Positions 30,120-41,174 of a stretch of 64,000 nt of DNA are shown in pieces. The stretch lies in assembly GCA_958437495.1 (NCBI GenBank), contig CAUBOH010000003.1, positions 62,001-126,000 on the forward strand, given 5' to 3'. Below the pieces are notes generated by a model. It did no database searches and was not told the origin of the DNA. It was given only the letters and a program-made list of their open reading frames with translations. This DNA is from an uncultured Collinsella sp. (lineage in GTDB: Bacteria; Actinomycetota; Coriobacteriia; Coriobacteriales; Coriobacteriaceae). Position numbers and translations under genes: made by a program. Positions within the stretch are counted from its first letter, which is position 1, and the number at the start of each line of letters is the position of its first letter.

Positions 30120-30836
30120 ATGGCAGACGCAGAGAGCAACCTCGTCCCCTCCGAAGCAGCCGACCAGGTCGAGGTCGCGCTCGAGAAGCAGGCAGCAGCC
30201 GATGACGGCATCCTGTACCTCAACGAGTACCAGTACGAAAACGATCTGGTCACCGACTTCGCCCGCCTGGTCGCCTCGCCCAGGCGTCGCGGCTCGCTGT
30301 ATGTCGCCGCGGCAATTGCCGCGCTCATCGGCATCGGCATGCTGGTGGCCGGCGGCAACTGGATCAAGTTTGGCGTCGTCCTGATCGTGTTCGGCGCCTT
30401 TTTGGCCTGGTGGAGCAAAAACCTGCACCACACGCTCGCCCGCGACTTTATCGATGCCGTCGAGGCCGACGAGTCCATGGGTGGACGCTACCGCCGCGTC
30501 GCCGCCAACGAGGACGGCCTGATGGTCTGGGGCAAGAGCGGCAAGTCGCAGTTCTTCCCGTTTGAGAAGCTCGACCACGTGCTCGACGGCGAGCGCATCT
30601 TTGTGGCCATGTTCGCCGACCAGGGCGTGACGATCCCTAAGGACACCTTTGTTCGCGGCGACGCCGAGCAGTTTGGCGCCTTCCTTAAGGCGCGCATCAA
30701 CAAAAAACTCCGCATCGAGACCAAGAAGAAGAAAATGAAGGCCGAGAAGGCTGCCGCCAAGGCCAAGCAGGAGAGCGAGCCCAAGAACGCAAAGGCCAAA
30801 CAGCGCAAGCAGAAGAAGAACAAGAAGAAGCGCTAA
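30120..30836 (+). CDS. YcxB-like membrane protein
   Basis: 238 residues. Two adjacent membrane helices (about 62-78 and 82-101) precede a C-terminal beta domain of the YcxB type (VRRVAANEDGLMVWG, QFFPFEKLDHVLDGERIFVAMF, VTIPKDTF) and a very lysine-rich tail of about 50 residues ending KKNKKKR. The function is unknown. It is divergent from dnaX and upstream of the kinase/FHA/PBP cluster. Confidence 0.72.
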   Translation: MADAESNLVPSEAADQVEVALEKQAAADDGILYLNEYQYENDLVTDFARLVASPRRRGSLYVAAAIAALIGIGMLVAGGNWIKFGVVLIVFGAFLAWWSKNLHHTLARDFIDAVEADESMGGRYRRVAANEDGLMVWGKSGKSQFFPFEKLDHVLDGERIFVAMFADQGVTIPKDTFVRGDAEQFGAFLKARINKKLRIETKKKKMKAEKAAAKAKQESEPKNAKAKQRKQKKNKKKR

Positions 30837-30988
30837 GGCCAAGTCAGACAGGCCACCTCATCCCCGTTATCCTCCCCATGCACCCGAGCGTGCTACACTA
30901 GCAGCATCTATGCCACCGCGAACGCCGGAACGGGCCGCGTCCCGTGCCCGCCGCTCGCAAACGAACTTTAAACGCACGAGGGTTGGCC

Positions 30989-32842
30989 ATGCCGCTTTTC
31001 TCGCAACATACCGCCCGGTTCTCGCCGGACGTTCCCTTGGAGGGCACCAGCTCTCGCGATCTGCTCAAGCGGTTCCAGCCGCTCGAGACGCTTGCGACCG
31101 GCGGTTTTGGCTCCATCGAGATCTGCCGCGACACACACCTGCGCCGTCGCGTCGCCATCAAGCGCATCCCCCTCACAGACGGCGCCGGCATGCCCGCCAG
31201 CGACATCATGGACGTGCTGCGCGAGGCGCATACCGCCGCCATGCTTCAGCATCCCAATATCGTGCAGGTCATCGACTTTACGCACGACACCGCCTATGCC
31301 TACCTGGTCATGGAATACGTCGATGGCATGTCGCTCGCCGAGTTTTTGCATCGAGTCGACGGCCATTCGCTCACCTTTGACGAGGCGGCGGCCATTGCCG
31401 ACGCGCTGGGCCAGGCGCTCACCTTCGCCCATAGCAATGGCGTGCTCCACCTGGACATCAAGCCTGCCAACGTGCTCATCGACCACTCGGGCAACGTTAA
31501 GCTCACCGACTTTGGCATGGCACGTCTGTCGTCTGCCGGCGGCTTTGGCGGCTCGCGCGGCGGCACCATCGGCTACATGCCACCCGAGCAGCTCGATATC
31601 GAGACCGGCACGGTCGACGAGCGCGCCGACGTCTTCGCCCTCGCCTGCGTCATTTACGAGAGCCTGTGCGGCAGCGCCCCCTTTATGGCGGCAACGCCCG
31701 CCGACTCGCTCGGCCGCATCATCGGCGGCGCCACCTATCCCAGCGAGTTGATACCGCACTTTCCCCCGGGAGCCGAAGCAGCGCTGATGAGCGCCCTCTC
31801 CCCCATGCCGCAAGACCGCCCCAACAGCATCGAGGCGTTTTGCGATCAGCTCCTTGCCAGCTTGGGCAGCGTGCGCGAGGGCCGTCGCAGCCTAGAGCAA
31901 ATGGTGGGCGAGCTTTCGGATGACGAGCAGACGGCGGACGATATCGAATCGCTGCCCTACGAGGACGACGCGGTCGAGGTCGACCCCGCACTTGGTTGGG
32001 CGGGCACGCGCTGGAGCCACGCGCGCAACTACACCATGCGCGCCATCTCGGCTCTCTCGTGTGGAGCCTTTAGCTTCTTGCTTATGCAGACAGCCGGCGT
32101 CGCCGCGCTTCCCGGCTTGGTCGTCGCGGCCATCGCGATCGGTGCGGCAGCCGGCCTGGCCCCGCAGATCGGCTCGGCCATCTCGGCCGTGGGCTTTTTA
32201 GTGCTTATGGCCAACGCCACCATGCAGGCGCAGGGCATTCTGTCGATGCTGCCTGTCGCGGTTGTCTTTGCCGCCACCATGTCCGGCTGGTGGATCGCTT
32301 GGGGGCGCACCCAGGCTCCCGCGAGCGCGGCACTCACCTGCGCGCTTGCGCTTGGCTGCCTGACCGGTGACGCCTTCCTTGCCGCTGGAGCCGCCGCGAG
32401 CATCGCGGCATTTTGGCTCGGCCCGGCAAGTGCCGCGGCGGCCACGAGCATGGGCGCGCTCTTTGCCCGCCTTGCCGCAGCGGCCCTCTCTGCGGGAGGC
32501 GTACTGGGGCTCGGCAATGTCGCCGCAGCGCTGGGGGACGTGTTCCTCTGGGCCGCCATCGCACTGGTCGCGGCAACGGCGGCAGCAACATCACTACTGC
32601 TCAATGCCCATGCCAAGCGCGCCGAACAAGGGTCGAACCTCGCCGCAATCGCGGCAATTGCCGTCACCGGCATCGGCTGCGCGGGCGCACTCTGTCTTGC
32701 ACACCATATGGAAATTGCCGGCCTTACCGCCGCGGTCGTCGTCAAGGCAGCGGTTGCGGGAATCCTATCCTCTATAATCGTTGGGATATGCCTATATTTG
32801 CTCGGATACCAAAGAACCTATACGGAGAGTGATCTTTCGTGA
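30989..32842 (+). CDS. Ser/Thr protein kinase (PknA-like position), non-RD type
   Basis: 617 residues. Start ATG at 30989 follows GAGGG. Kinase motifs: glycine loop LATGGFGSIEICRD, Lys in VAIKRI, catalytic loop VLHLDIKPANVLID, DFG in LTDFGMARL, and APE-like GYMPPEQ. The usual HRD motif is HLD, so the arginine that links to the activation loop is missing while the catalytic Asp remains. After a linker with acidic residues the C-terminal half (about 350-610) carries many hydrophobic helices. Its stop overlaps the start of the FhaA gene (GTGA). It is therefore the first gene of the cell-wall signalling cluster. Confidence 0.88.
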   Translation: MPLFSQHTARFSPDVPLEGTSSRDLLKRFQPLETLATGGFGSIEICRDTHLRRRVAIKRIPLTDGAGMPASDIMDVLREAHTAAMLQHPNIVQVIDFTHDTAYAYLVMEYVDGMSLAEFLHRVDGHSLTFDEAAAIADALGQALTFAHSNGVLHLDIKPANVLIDHSGNVKLTDFGMARLSSAGGFGGSRGGTIGYMPPEQLDIETGTVDERADVFALACVIYESLCGSAPFMAATPADSLGRIIGGATYPSELIPHFPPGAEAALMSALSPMPQDRPNSIEAFCDQLLASLGSVREGRRSLEQMVGELSDDEQTADDIESLPYEDDAVEVDPALGWAGTRWSHARNYTMRAISALSCGAFSFLLMQTAGVAALPGLVVAAIAIGAAAGLAPQIGSAISAVGFLVLMANATMQAQGILSMLPVAVVFAATMSGWWIAWGRTQAPASAALTCALALGCLTGDAFLAAGAAASIAAFWLGPASAAAATSMGALFARLAAAALSAGGVLGLGNVAAALGDVFLWAAIALVAATAAATSLLLNAHAKRAEQGSNLAAIAAIAVTGIGCAGALCLAHHMEIAGLTAAVVVKAAVAGILSSIIVGICLYLLGYQRTYTESDLS

Positions 32843-33849
32843 ACTTCCTGAACATCTTCGAGGACCACGTGGCCGGCATCTTCGGTGCCACCCGTGCCCC
32901 GTTCTCCTTTAAGAAGCTTGCCAAGCAGGCCGCTCGCGACATGGAGGATCAGACTCTAGTGATCAACGGCGTCAACACCGCGCCGGCACTCTATACCATT
33001 CTGATCGCCGCCGATGACGATCCCATGCTCGCCCCGTTCTACCCCGAGCTTTCGCGCGAGGTCCGCGAGTTTGTGAAAGCGCAGGCCGAAAAGCGCCGCT
33101 ATGTCTTTGTCGGTGAGCCCCTCGTTCGCTTTATGATCGACCCGCAGCTGCGCGCCGGCAAGTTCTCGGTCTTTGCCGAGAACGTCGATGCCCCCACGCT
33201 CGGCCGTCTGTACGAGGAAGAGCGTGCCTACCAGAATGGCCTGGGCCAGAATAACTCCGCCGCAAGCCGCGCCGCCAGCGCCCCCCGCGCCGGCAAACAG
33301 CAGTTTGCCGCTCCGCAGCAGCAACATCCCGCCGCCATGCCCCAGCAGTCGGCGCCTCGTCCCGCTGCACCCGACCCGCTCGCCGCGGCCGATCCCTTTG
33401 CGCCCAACGTCCCCGATCCCGCCGCCGCACCCATTCCCGTACCGCAGACCGTCTCGCGTGACGCGCTCGCCGGCATGGGCGGAGCCGCCGCGACCGGTGC
33501 CGCCGTGGGCCTTGGTGCCGCGGCCGGCATTGCCGCCAATATGGCAAACCCCCGCGCCCCGCAGCGTCCACTCGCTCAGCTCGTCGACGTTGTAAGCGGT
33601 GAGAGCCACAGCATTACCTCCGCGCAGGTGACCATCGGTCGCGAGCGCTCGGTTTCGGACATCGCCCTGCGCGACCCCAACGTGTCGCGCCGCCACGCCC
33701 AGCTCACCTTTACCGGCTCGGACTGGTCGATCGAAGACCTCAACTCCACCAACGGCACGCTCGTCAACAACCGCCGCATCACGCGCTGCCCGCTGCGCAA
33801 CGGCGACTTGCTGACGTTTGGCCTGAGCACCTTTGAATTTAGGGGATAG
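32839..33849 (+). CDS. fhaA: FhaA-like protein: DUF3662 plus FHA domain
   Basis: 336 residues, GTG start (GGAGAG 9 bases upstream). N-terminal DUF3662 (about 1-125: MNFLNIFEDHVAGIFGATRAPF) is characteristic of actinobacterial FhaA. A Pro/Ala/Gln-rich linker follows (about 130-235), then a C-terminal FHA domain (VSRRHAQLTFTG, IEDLNSTNGTLVNNRRI) that binds phosphothreonine on the neighbouring kinases. In mycobacteria FhaA binds the pseudokinase-like MviN/MurJ to control peptidoglycan synthesis. By synteny this one should serve the adjacent fused SEDS-PBP and PASTA kinase. Confidence 0.9.
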   Translation: MNFLNIFEDHVAGIFGATRAPFSFKKLAKQAARDMEDQTLVINGVNTAPALYTILIAADDDPMLAPFYPELSREVREFVKAQAEKRRYVFVGEPLVRFMIDPQLRAGKFSVFAENVDAPTLGRLYEEERAYQNGLGQNNSAASRAASAPRAGKQQFAAPQQQHPAAMPQQSAPRPAAPDPLAAADPFAPNVPDPAAAPIPVPQTVSRDALAGMGGAAATGAAVGLGAAAGIAANMANPRAPQRPLAQLVDVVSGESHSITSAQVTIGRERSVSDIALRDPNVSRRHAQLTFTGSDWSIEDLNSTNGTLVNNRRITRCPLRNGDLLTFGLSTFEFRG

Positions 33850-33855
33850 TCGCTT

Positions 33856-34272
33856 ATGAACATCGATATCGTCCTTTTTGCAGGCCGCATCGTCCTGGTC
33901 GCCCTGCTCTATATCTTCCTATTCGCCGTCATGAAGACCGGCGTGGGGCTCGTGCGCGGTCAGCGTCGCGACTCCGCCATCTGGACGATCGATGTGGACA
34001 AGGGCCCGCGCGGCATCCGCGGCATCCACGTGGACATGCTCGGCCCCGTCATTGTCGGCCGTTCGCCGTCTTCGGACATCTGCATCAACGAACCGTTTGT
34101 CTCGGCCTCGCATGCGCGCTTTTCGCTGCAGGGCCCGGCACTCATTATCGAAGACCTCAACTCGCTTAACGGCACGCTCGTCAACGGTCGTCAGCTCGTA
34201 GAGCCCGCGACGCTGCGCGAGGGCGACGAAGTCCAAATTGGCGACGTGGTCATGAAGGTGAACCGTCGATGA
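33856..34272 (+). CDS. fhaB: FhaB-like FHA protein with N-terminal membrane anchor
   Basis: 138 residues. An N-terminal membrane helix (about 5-28) is followed by one FHA domain (VIVGRSPSSDICINEPFVSASHARF, IIEDLNSLNGTLVNGRQL). It is encoded 6 bp after FhaA, and its stop overlaps the phosphatase start (ATGA). FhaB of actinobacteria (FipA) links phosphorylated division or elongation proteins at the membrane. Confidence 0.9.
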   Translation: MNIDIVLFAGRIVLVALLYIFLFAVMKTGVGLVRGQRRDSAIWTIDVDKGPRGIRGIHVDMLGPVIVGRSPSSDICINEPFVSASHARFSLQGPALIIEDLNSLNGTLVNGRQLVEPATLREGDEVQIGDVVMKVNRR

Positions 34273-36158
34273 TCGACGAGGAGAACAAGCCCGCAACCAT
34301 GCCCGAGACGCCGGCCGCCCCTGCGGCCGCGCCGGCTCATGCCGCCCCGGCGCGCCCCGCGCCCGTGGAGCCCGAGGATACGGTGTTCTCCCTGCCTCTT
34401 TCGCATGTAACTCAAGATTATTCGGCGCCTGTCGATAACAGGGACGCCGATAGGGACACCGAGCAGCTCGACGCCCCTATCGGCGCGCATGCTGCCGAGC
34501 AGCCCGCGGCACCGGAGGCGACGCCCGCGCCGGCTCATTTTGCCGAGCCCGTCGCCGAGGCTATCAACGAAAGCGAAGCGGTGTTCGCCACGCCCGAGCC
34601 CGTCGCGCCGGCCTTCCCCGTCGCGCCATCGCCCGAGGTGACGGCCGCGCCCGCGCCGAAGCCCGAGTCGGCGCCGTCGCACTTCGCGACGCCGGAACCC
34701 GTCGTCGTGGATCCGGAGGAAACCGCCAAGGTCCCCAGTGACCCCGGCTCGACCATCCCGACCCTCGATAAGCCTATCGAGGAGCCCAACACCGAGCCGC
34801 TCGATGCCGACGATACCAGCTCCCCCGCCGATGCCGTCTCCCCCAACGACACCGTCTCCCCCGACGACACCGCCGAGATTGACGTCGCCGCCGTAGAGGC
34901 GAAACTCAAAGACCCCGGCTCGACCATGAGCTTTGAGCCGCTGACCGGCGAGCGCATCGAGACCGACTCGACCTACGACGCCGGCACCACCACGCAGCTC
35001 ATGTGGGGCGCCCGCTCTGACGTCGGCTGCGTGCGCCCGCACAACGAAGATTCCTACCTGGTGCAGTCGCCGCTCTTTTGCGTTTGCGACGGCATGGGAG
35101 GACATGCTGCCGGCGAGGTAGCGTCCTCTATCGCCGTCGAGACCATCGCCAAGACGGCACCGCAGTCTGCCGATGCCGCGCGTCTGGCCGCGGCCGTCGA
35201 GGCAGCCAATGCCGCCGTGATTGAGGCCGCCCTCAACGGTTTGGGCAAGCCCGGTATGGGCTGCACGGCCACCTGCGCTTATATCGAAAACGACACGCTC
35301 GCCATCGCCCACGTGGGCGACTCGCGCGCCTACCTGCTCCACGAGGGCACGCTCATCCGCGTGACCCGCGACCATTCCTACGTGGAAGAGCTCGTGGACG
35401 CCGGCGAGATTACGGCCGACGAGGCCCGCGTCCACCCCAACCGCTCGGTCATCACCCGCGCGCTGGGCTCGGATCCCGCCATGTATGCCGACCACTTTAC
35501 CCTGCACATCGAGGAGGGCGACCGCCTGATCCTGTGCTCTGACGGCCTTTCGAGCATGATTCCCGACAGCGATATCGAAAACATCGCCACACAGTCCTCG
35601 ACCGCGCAGATTTGCGTTGACAACCTGGTAGACGCGGCGCTTGCTGCCGGCGGCCACGACAACGTGACCGTGGTGGTGGTCGACCTGGTCGACGATGGCG
35701 TCATGCGCAAGGCAAAACGCGTCCGTCGCCGCAATGTCACCATCGGCATCGTCCTGGGCCTCATCCTCGTTTTGGGCGCAGCCATTTGGGGCTATACGGG
35801 CATCACCGGCTCGTACTACCTGGGCACCTACCAGGGAAACGTCGCAGTCTGGCGCGGCATACCCGGCAAGCCGCTCGGGCTTAAGCTCCACTGGCTCGAG
35901 AGCGAAACCAGCATCAAGCTGTCCGACCTGCCCGAAGACACTCAGAACCGCCTCAAGGCGGGCATTCCGCAAACGAGCGTCGACGATGCGCAGGATACCA
36001 TCTCCAAGTACCGTCACCAGATCGACGAGGAACAGACCCGTCAGGTGATCGACGCGCAAACGATTCGCGACAACACCGATCAGGGATCGACTTCCGAGTC
36101 GAATACCGAGAAAACCGTCGAACAGTCCGCCGAGGCCGAAGCCTCCGATAAGAATTAA
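34269..36158 (+). CDS. pstP: PP2C-family Ser/Thr phosphatase, membrane-anchored, with long N-terminal extension
   Basis: 629 residues. Residues 1-240 are a Pro/Ala/Asp/Glu-rich, low-complexity extension absent from typical PstP. The PP2C domain (about 245-475) has all metal motifs: [33 protein letters not shown], and [14 protein letters not shown] membrane helix follows (about 490-512), then a short extracytoplasmic tail. It reverses the work of the Ser/Thr kinases in the cluster. The PP2C start could alternatively be placed at an internal Met, but the ATGA overlap with fhaB supports the long form. Confidence 0.9.
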   Translation: MIDEENKPATMPETPAAPAAAPAHAAPARPAPVEPEDTVFSLPLSHVTQDYSAPVDNRDADRDTEQLDAPIGAHAAEQPAAPEATPAPAHFAEPVAEAINESEAVFATPEPVAPAFPVAPSPEVTAAPAPKPESAPSHFATPEPVVVDPEETAKVPSDPGSTIPTLDKPIEEPNTEPLDADDTSSPADAVSPNDTVSPDDTAEIDVAAVEAKLKDPGSTMSFEPLTGERIETDSTYDAGTTTQLMWGARSDVGCVRPHNEDSYLVQSPLFCVCDGMGGHAAGEVASSIAVETIAKTAPQSADAARLAAAVEAANAAVIEAALNGLGKPGMGCTATCAYIENDTLAIAHVGDSRAYLLHEGTLIRVTRDHSYVEELVDAGEITADEARVHPNRSVITRALGSDPAMYADHFTLHIEEGDRLILCSDGLSSMIPDSDIENIATQSSTAQICVDNLVDAALAAGGHDNVTVVVVDLVDDGVMRKAKRVRRRNVTIGIVLGLILVLGAAIWGYTGITGSYYLGTYQGNVAVWRGIPGKPLGLKLHWLESETSIKLSDLPEDTQNRLKAGIPQTSVDDAQDTISKYRHQIDEEQTRQVIDAQTIRDNTDQGSTSESNTEKTVEQSAEAEASDKN

Positions 36159-36174
36159 GAAGGGAGTGCCGCTT

Positions 36175-39045
36175 ATGAGTCGCCGCAACACCGAACTGCT
36201 TTTGCTCATCGCCTCGGCGTTCCCCGTCATCCTGCTGTATGCGATGTACGTGCTCACCGCGGGCGCCACGATCTCCTTTGAGACGCTTGCCGTGCCGATC
36301 GGCCTCTTTGCCGCCTTCGCCGCAGCGCACATCGCCGTGCGCATCCTGGCGCCCGGCGCCGACCCCGCAATCCTGCCCGTCGTCTTTGTGCTCTCGGGCA
36401 TCGGCATCACATTCGTGACGCGCCTTGCCCCCGACCTCGCCATCTCGCAGCTCATCATCCTGTTTATCTCGGTGGCGCTCATGGTGGGAACGCTCGCGCT
36501 GGTCAAGAACCTCGACGTGGTCATGCGCTACAAATACACCTTCGGCATCATCGGCATCATCTTGCTGATGCTGCCTATCTTTATCGGCACCACGATCTCG
36601 GGCTCCAAGCTGTGGATTCGTATCGCCGGCTTTACCATCCAGCCCGGCGAGTTCGCCAAGGTCTTTATCGTGCTGTTCCTGGCCGGCTACCTGGCCGAGA
36701 ACCGTGAACTGCTCTCCATCTCCAACCGCAAGATTCTGGGCCTCAAGATTCCGCGTTTCCGCCTGCTGCTGCCGCTGTTTGCCGTGTGGGGCGTGTGCCT
36801 GCTCGTCGTCGTCTTCGAACGCGATCTGGGTTCGGCCGTACTGTTCTACACCATCTTCTTGCTGATGCTCTACGTTGCCACGGGACGCTTTTCGTACGTC
36901 ATCATCGGCCTGATACTTTTGGCTGTTGGGGCCGTGGGCGCCTACAAGTTCCTGTCGCACGTTCAGGTGCGCTTTCAGGTCTGGGTCGATCCGTTTAAGG
37001 ATGCCCAGGGCCAAGGCTACCAGATCGTGCAGTCGCTCTTTTCGCTCGCCGACGGCGGCCTGGTGGGCGTGGGCATCGGCAACGGCATGAGCAACAACAT
37101 CCCCGTCGTCGAATCCGACTTTATCTTCTCGGCCATCGGCGAGGAAATGGGACTTTTGGGCGGCGGCGCCGTGCTCATCCTGTTTATGCTCTTTGCCGTG
37201 CGCGGTCTGACCACGGCCGCTCGTGCCAAGTCCGACCTTGCCGCCTTTAGCGCCACGGGCCTTACGGCGGCCATCAGCTTCCAGGCCTTCTTGATTGTTG
37301 GCGGCGTGACCCGCCTGATTCCGCTGACCGGCGTCACCCTGCCCTTCATGAGCCAGGGCGGCTCCTCGCTGCTGGCGAGCTTCATCATCGTCGCGCTGCT
37401 ACTGCGTGCCGGCGACGAGGCAACCGGACGCGAGGCCGAGCTCACCGGCACCGGCACCATGGCCGCCATCACCGATGACCAGGTCGCATCTTCCGCCGCC
37501 CCGACCGGCACGCGGTTTGCCACCTCGTCGTCCTACGGCCGCGGTAGCCACTCCGCCGGCTCTCGCATGCGTCGTCGCCTGCTCGATACGCCTGAGTCCG
37601 GCGTACTTGGCCGCGTGGCACTTGCCAATCGCCTGACTCGCGCCGTGCTCGCCTTTACGGCGCTGTTCGCCATCCTTATCGGCAACCTTACCTATGTCCA
37701 GGTCATCAAGGCCAAGGATTATCAGGACATGCCGACCAACAACCACACCATCGCCCGCTCCAAGTATATCCAGCGCGGCTCCATCATCACGTCCGACGGC
37801 GTGACGCTGGCCGAGTCGCTACAGCAGGAGGATGGCACCTACGCCCGCTCCTACCCCAACGGCAATATGGCCGCGCACGTGGTGGGCTACGTGAGCCAGC
37901 AGTATGGCACCGCTGGCATCGAGAGCGTCATGAACGACACACTCACCGGCTCCAAGGATTACTCCAGCTGGAACAACGCCATCGCATCGCTCGCAGGTCA
38001 GACCCAGCCGGGCAACACCGTCAAGCTCACGATCGATTCGCGCATCCAGACGGCTGCCGAGCAGGCACTCAAGGGCTTTAAGGGTGCTGTGGTGGTCATG
38101 GACCCGCGTACCGGTGCCGTCCTTGCGTGCGCCAGCTCGCCCACCTACGACAACACCAACATCGACGCCCTGTTACAGGCAGGTGGCGGCGAGGACGGTT
38201 CCTTGTACGACCGCGCCATGGATGCGCTGTATACCCCAGGCTCCACGTTTAAGGTCGTCACCCTTTCCGCAGCGCTCGAGACCGGCACCGCCACGCTTTC
38301 GAGCACCTACCAGGCGCCCGGTTCCATGGATATCGGAAACGCTCCGGTCACCAACTACGCCAACGAAAGCTACGGCACCATCAGCCTGCAGCAGGCCTTC
38401 GCCGTGTCGTCTAACGTCGTCTTTGGCCAGGTGGCCAACGAGGTCGGCGCCAGCTCGCTGGTACAGTTTGCCAACGCCTTTGGCTATGGGCAAAAGCTGG
38501 GCCAGGACCTTACCGCCGCGGCCTCCATCATGGCCGACCCGTCGCTTATGACCGAGTGGGAGACCGCTTGGGCAGGCGCAGGTCAGCCTGTCGGTATGGA
38601 CCACACGCCCGGCCCGCAGACCACGGTCATGCAAAACGCTGTGATTGCCGCCGCCATTGCCAACAGCGGCGTCGTCATGGATCCGTTCTTTGTGTCCCAG
38701 GTGCTCGCCCCAGACGGAACCGTGGTTAAGACCATGCAGTCCCGTTCGCTGGGTCAGGCTGTCAGCTCTGCCACAGCCGACCAGGTCAAGCAGGCCATGC
38801 TCTCCGTCGTCCAGTCTGGCACTGGCACCGATGCCCAGATTCCGGGCGTCAAGGTTGCCGGCAAGACCGGCTCGGCCGAGACCGGCGGCACCAACGTCAA
38901 CTCCATGTTCATCGGCTTTGCCCCCTACGATTCACCTACGGTCGCCATCTCGGTGGCTTTGGAGGATTACGACAAGCATGACGTCAAGGCCGCCAAAATC
39001 GCCGGCATCGTCCTGACTGCGGCGCTCGCAGCACAGGGAGCGTGA
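36175..39045 (+). CDS. RodA/FtsW-type SEDS glycosyltransferase fused to class B penicillin-binding protein
   Basis: 956 residues from the ATG at 36175 (AAGGGAG 8 bases upstream). Residues 1-430 are a SEDS polymerase with about 10-11 membrane helices and the motifs [36 protein letters not shown] and [18 protein letters not shown]. After a linker (about 430-490) comes another membrane helix and a class B transpeptidase. Active-site motifs: S690-T-F-K693, S745-S-N747 and K897-T-G899. So one chain both polymerises glycan and crosslinks peptides, tasks usually shared by the separate RodA and PbpA, which are adjacent genes in other actinobacteria. There is no stop or frameshift between the parts. 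Confidence 0.93.
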   Translation: MSRRNTELLLLIASAFPVILLYAMYVLTAGATISFETLAVPIGLFAAFAAAHIAVRILAPGADPAILPVVFVLSGIGITFVTRLAPDLAISQLIILFISVALMVGTLALVKNLDVVMRYKYTFGIIGIILLMLPIFIGTTISGSKLWIRIAGFTIQPGEFAKVFIVLFLAGYLAENRELLSISNRKILGLKIPRFRLLLPLFAVWGVCLLVVVFERDLGSAVLFYTIFLLMLYVATGRFSYVIIGLILLAVGAVGAYKFLSHVQVRFQVWVDPFKDAQGQGYQIVQSLFSLADGGLVGVGIGNGMSNNIPVVESDFIFSAIGEEMGLLGGGAVLILFMLFAVRGLTTAARAKSDLAAFSATGLTAAISFQAFLIVGGVTRLIPLTGVTLPFMSQGGSSLLASFIIVALLLRAGDEATGREAELTGTGTMAAITDDQVASSAAPTGTRFATSSSYGRGSHSAGSRMRRRLLDTPESGVLGRVALANRLTRAVLAFTALFAILIGNLTYVQVIKAKDYQDMPTNNHTIARSKYIQRGSIITSDGVTLAESLQQEDGTYARSYPNGNMAAHVVGYVSQQYGTAGIESVMNDTLTGSKDYSSWNNAIASLAGQTQPGNTVKLTIDSRIQTAAEQALKGFKGAVVVMDPRTGAVLACASSPTYDNTNIDALLQAGGGEDGSLYDRAMDALYTPGSTFKVVTLSAALETGTATLSSTYQAPGSMDIGNAPVTNYANESYGTISLQQAFAVSSNVVFGQVANEVGASSLVQFANAFGYGQKLGQDLTAAASIMADPSLMTEWETAWAGAGQPVGMDHTPGPQTTVMQNAVIAAAIANSGVVMDPFFVSQVLAPDGTVVKTMQSRSLGQAVSSATADQVKQAMLSVVQSGTGTDAQIPGVKVAGKTGSAETGGTNVNSMFIGFAPYDSPTVAISVALEDYDKHDVKAAKIAGIVLTAALAAQGA

Positions 39046-39177
39046 TGCCCGTGATCGAAGCGGATACTCGGGGCGCGCCACGACCGATGAGCTAGCGGCA
39101 ACGCGCCACACGGCCCCAGCGGCCACATATTTGGTACTACACACATCGTTGAGCGAATAGTTATGTTAGGAGCAGGA

Positions 39178-41121
39178 ATGGAACAGAGGGTCCTCGGGGG
39201 AAGATACCTCCTCAAGGATAAGGTGGGAACGGGCGGCATGGCGACCGTCTTCCGTGCACAGGATCAGGTCCTCGACCGCACGGTTGCCGTCAAGATCATG
39301 CTGCCGCAGTATGCCGGCGACGCCACCTTCGCCGCCCGCTTTAAGCAGGAGGCCCAGGCAGCAGCAGGCCTGTCCTCCCCCTATATCGTGGGCGTCTACG
39401 ATTGGGGCAAGGACGGCGACACCTATTACATCGTCATGGAGTACCTGCGCGGTACCGACCTTAAAAGCGGCATCAAGAGCCACGGTGCCCTCGATCCCAA
39501 GAAGGTCGCACAGATCGGCTCGCAGATCAGCTCCGCGCTTTCGGTCGCCCATAAGCACGAGATCATCCACCGCGACATTAAGCCGCAAAATATCATGGTG
39601 CTGCCCGACGGCAACATCAAGGTGATGGACTTTGGTATCGCGCGCGCCAAGAACAGCCACCTCACGCAGGACAACAACGTGCTGGGCACCGCCCACTATG
39701 TAAGCCCCGAGCAGACCCGCGGTCAGGACCTCGGCCCCACCTCGGATATCTACTCGCTGGGCGTCGTCATGTACGAGTGCGCTACCGGCCGTGTGCCCTT
39801 CGACGGAGACGACGCCATCTCGGTGGCACTCAAGCAGGTCAACGAGCTGCCTATCCCGCCGAGCCAGATCAACTCCGGCGTCGACGCCGACCTGGAGCGC
39901 ATCATCCTCAAGTGCATGGAAAAGGACCCGGCCAACCGCTTCCAGACAGCCGACGAGCTGCGCCAGGTGCTCAATAGTTACCTGTCCGGTCGAGCCGTCA
40001 ACGTCTCGGAGCCCACGCGCATTATCGGTGCCGCCGGCGACCTGGGCGCCACCAAGACCCGCGAGCTGTCTGACTCCACGCGCGCTATGGTTCGCCCCGT
40101 CTCGGGCGTGAGCGGCCAGACCAACCCCCGCAGCGCCGTCTCGGGTTCCACCGGTTCCTACGAGGCCGAGAAGCCCAAGTCCAACAAGAACAAGATTATT
40201 GCCGCCGTGGTGGCTACCATCGCCGTCATCGGTATCGTCGTAGCCTTTGCCACGGGCATGTTCAGCGGCGACCAGGTTACGGTCCCCGATGTGCTGGGCA
40301 AGGATCAGGAAACCGCCGTCGAGCAGATCCAGGAAGCCGGCCTGGAGGTCGGTACCGTCGACCAGAGCTACAACGATGACGTCGACGAGGGTAAGGTCGC
40401 CGAGCAGACCCCCAACGGCCACACCAAAAAGCCCAAGGGCACAAGGGTGAACCTGGTGATCTCCAAGGGTCCCAAGCCCTCTGAAAAGGTTGAGGTCCCG
40501 CAGCTCGTCGGTTTGACCAAGGACCAAGCCGAGGCAGCGCTGGCAAGCGTGGGCCTGAAGGGCAGCGCCTCCGAGGAAGCCAATGAGGCCGACGAAGGTC
40601 AGGTCTTTGAGCAGGGTACCGACGCCGGCAAGGAGGTTAAGAAGGGCACGACCATCTCGTATAAGGTCTCGAGCGGCCCGGACACCACCTCGGTGCCTGA
40701 TCTGACCGACATGACCGAGGCCCAGGCACGCAACGCCCTCGACATGGCCGGTTTTGGCGTCGACGTAAGCTACCAGGAGAACGACTCCGTCGCCGAGGGT
40801 ACCGTCATTAGCTGGAATCCCAGCGGTAAGCAAAAGCCGGGTGCCACGATCACCGTCGTCATCGCCAAGAAGTCCGGAAAGGCCAGCGTTCCGGGCAACC
40901 TGTACGGCAAGAGTATCTCCGCCGCCGTCACCGCGCTCAACAACGCCGGGTTCTACAACATCGCATTCTGCGATGAGAACGGCAATCCCGTGAGCGGCAA
41001 CGAGAACGCAACTGTCACGGGTGTCTCCCCCACCGGCAAGCAGTCCACCGACAGCACGATTACGCTGACGGTTTCCATCTCCGGTTCCGGCTCCGGCGAC
41101 GACTCCGGGTCTAGCAACTAA
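39178..41121 (+). CDS. pknB: PASTA-domain Ser/Thr kinase
   Basis: 647 residues from the ATG at 39178 (TTAGGAG upstream; a shorter-spaced ATG at 39163 lies inside that site). Kinase domain (about 5-270): VGTGGMATVFRAQD, VAVKI, IIHRDIKPQNIMV (HRD), MDFGIAR, and SPEQ. A basic juxtamembrane region is followed by one helix (about 340-362) and four PASTA repeats (about 367-635; VPDVLG, VPQLVGLTKDQAE, VPDLTDMTEAQA, VPGNLYGKSISAA) that bind peptidoglycan fragments or lipid II. It should phosphorylate cell-wall enzymes and FHA proteins of this cluster. A strong terminator follows at 41175-41213. Confidence 0.96.
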   Translation: MEQRVLGGRYLLKDKVGTGGMATVFRAQDQVLDRTVAVKIMLPQYAGDATFAARFKQEAQAAAGLSSPYIVGVYDWGKDGDTYYIVMEYLRGTDLKSGIKSHGALDPKKVAQIGSQISSALSVAHKHEIIHRDIKPQNIMVLPDGNIKVMDFGIARAKNSHLTQDNNVLGTAHYVSPEQTRGQDLGPTSDIYSLGVVMYECATGRVPFDGDDAISVALKQVNELPIPPSQINSGVDADLERIILKCMEKDPANRFQTADELRQVLNSYLSGRAVNVSEPTRIIGAAGDLGATKTRELSDSTRAMVRPVSGVSGQTNPRSAVSGSTGSYEAEKPKSNKNKIIAAVVATIAVIGIVVAFATGMFSGDQVTVPDVLGKDQETAVEQIQEAGLEVGTVDQSYNDDVDEGKVAEQTPNGHTKKPKGTRVNLVISKGPKPSEKVEVPQLVGLTKDQAEAALASVGLKGSASEEANEADEGQVFEQGTDAGKEVKKGTTISYKVSSGPDTTSVPDLTDMTEAQARNALDMAGFGVDVSYQENDSVAEGTVISWNPSGKQKPGATITVVIAKKSGKASVPGNLYGKSISAAVTALNNAGFYNIAFCDENGNPVSGNENATVTGVSPTGKQSTDSTITLTVSISGSGSGDDSGSSN

Positions 41122-41174
41122 CGTCGATCGTTTGTTGCTCCGAGCGGTTTAGACCGCAAACACATTCGCTCAGA

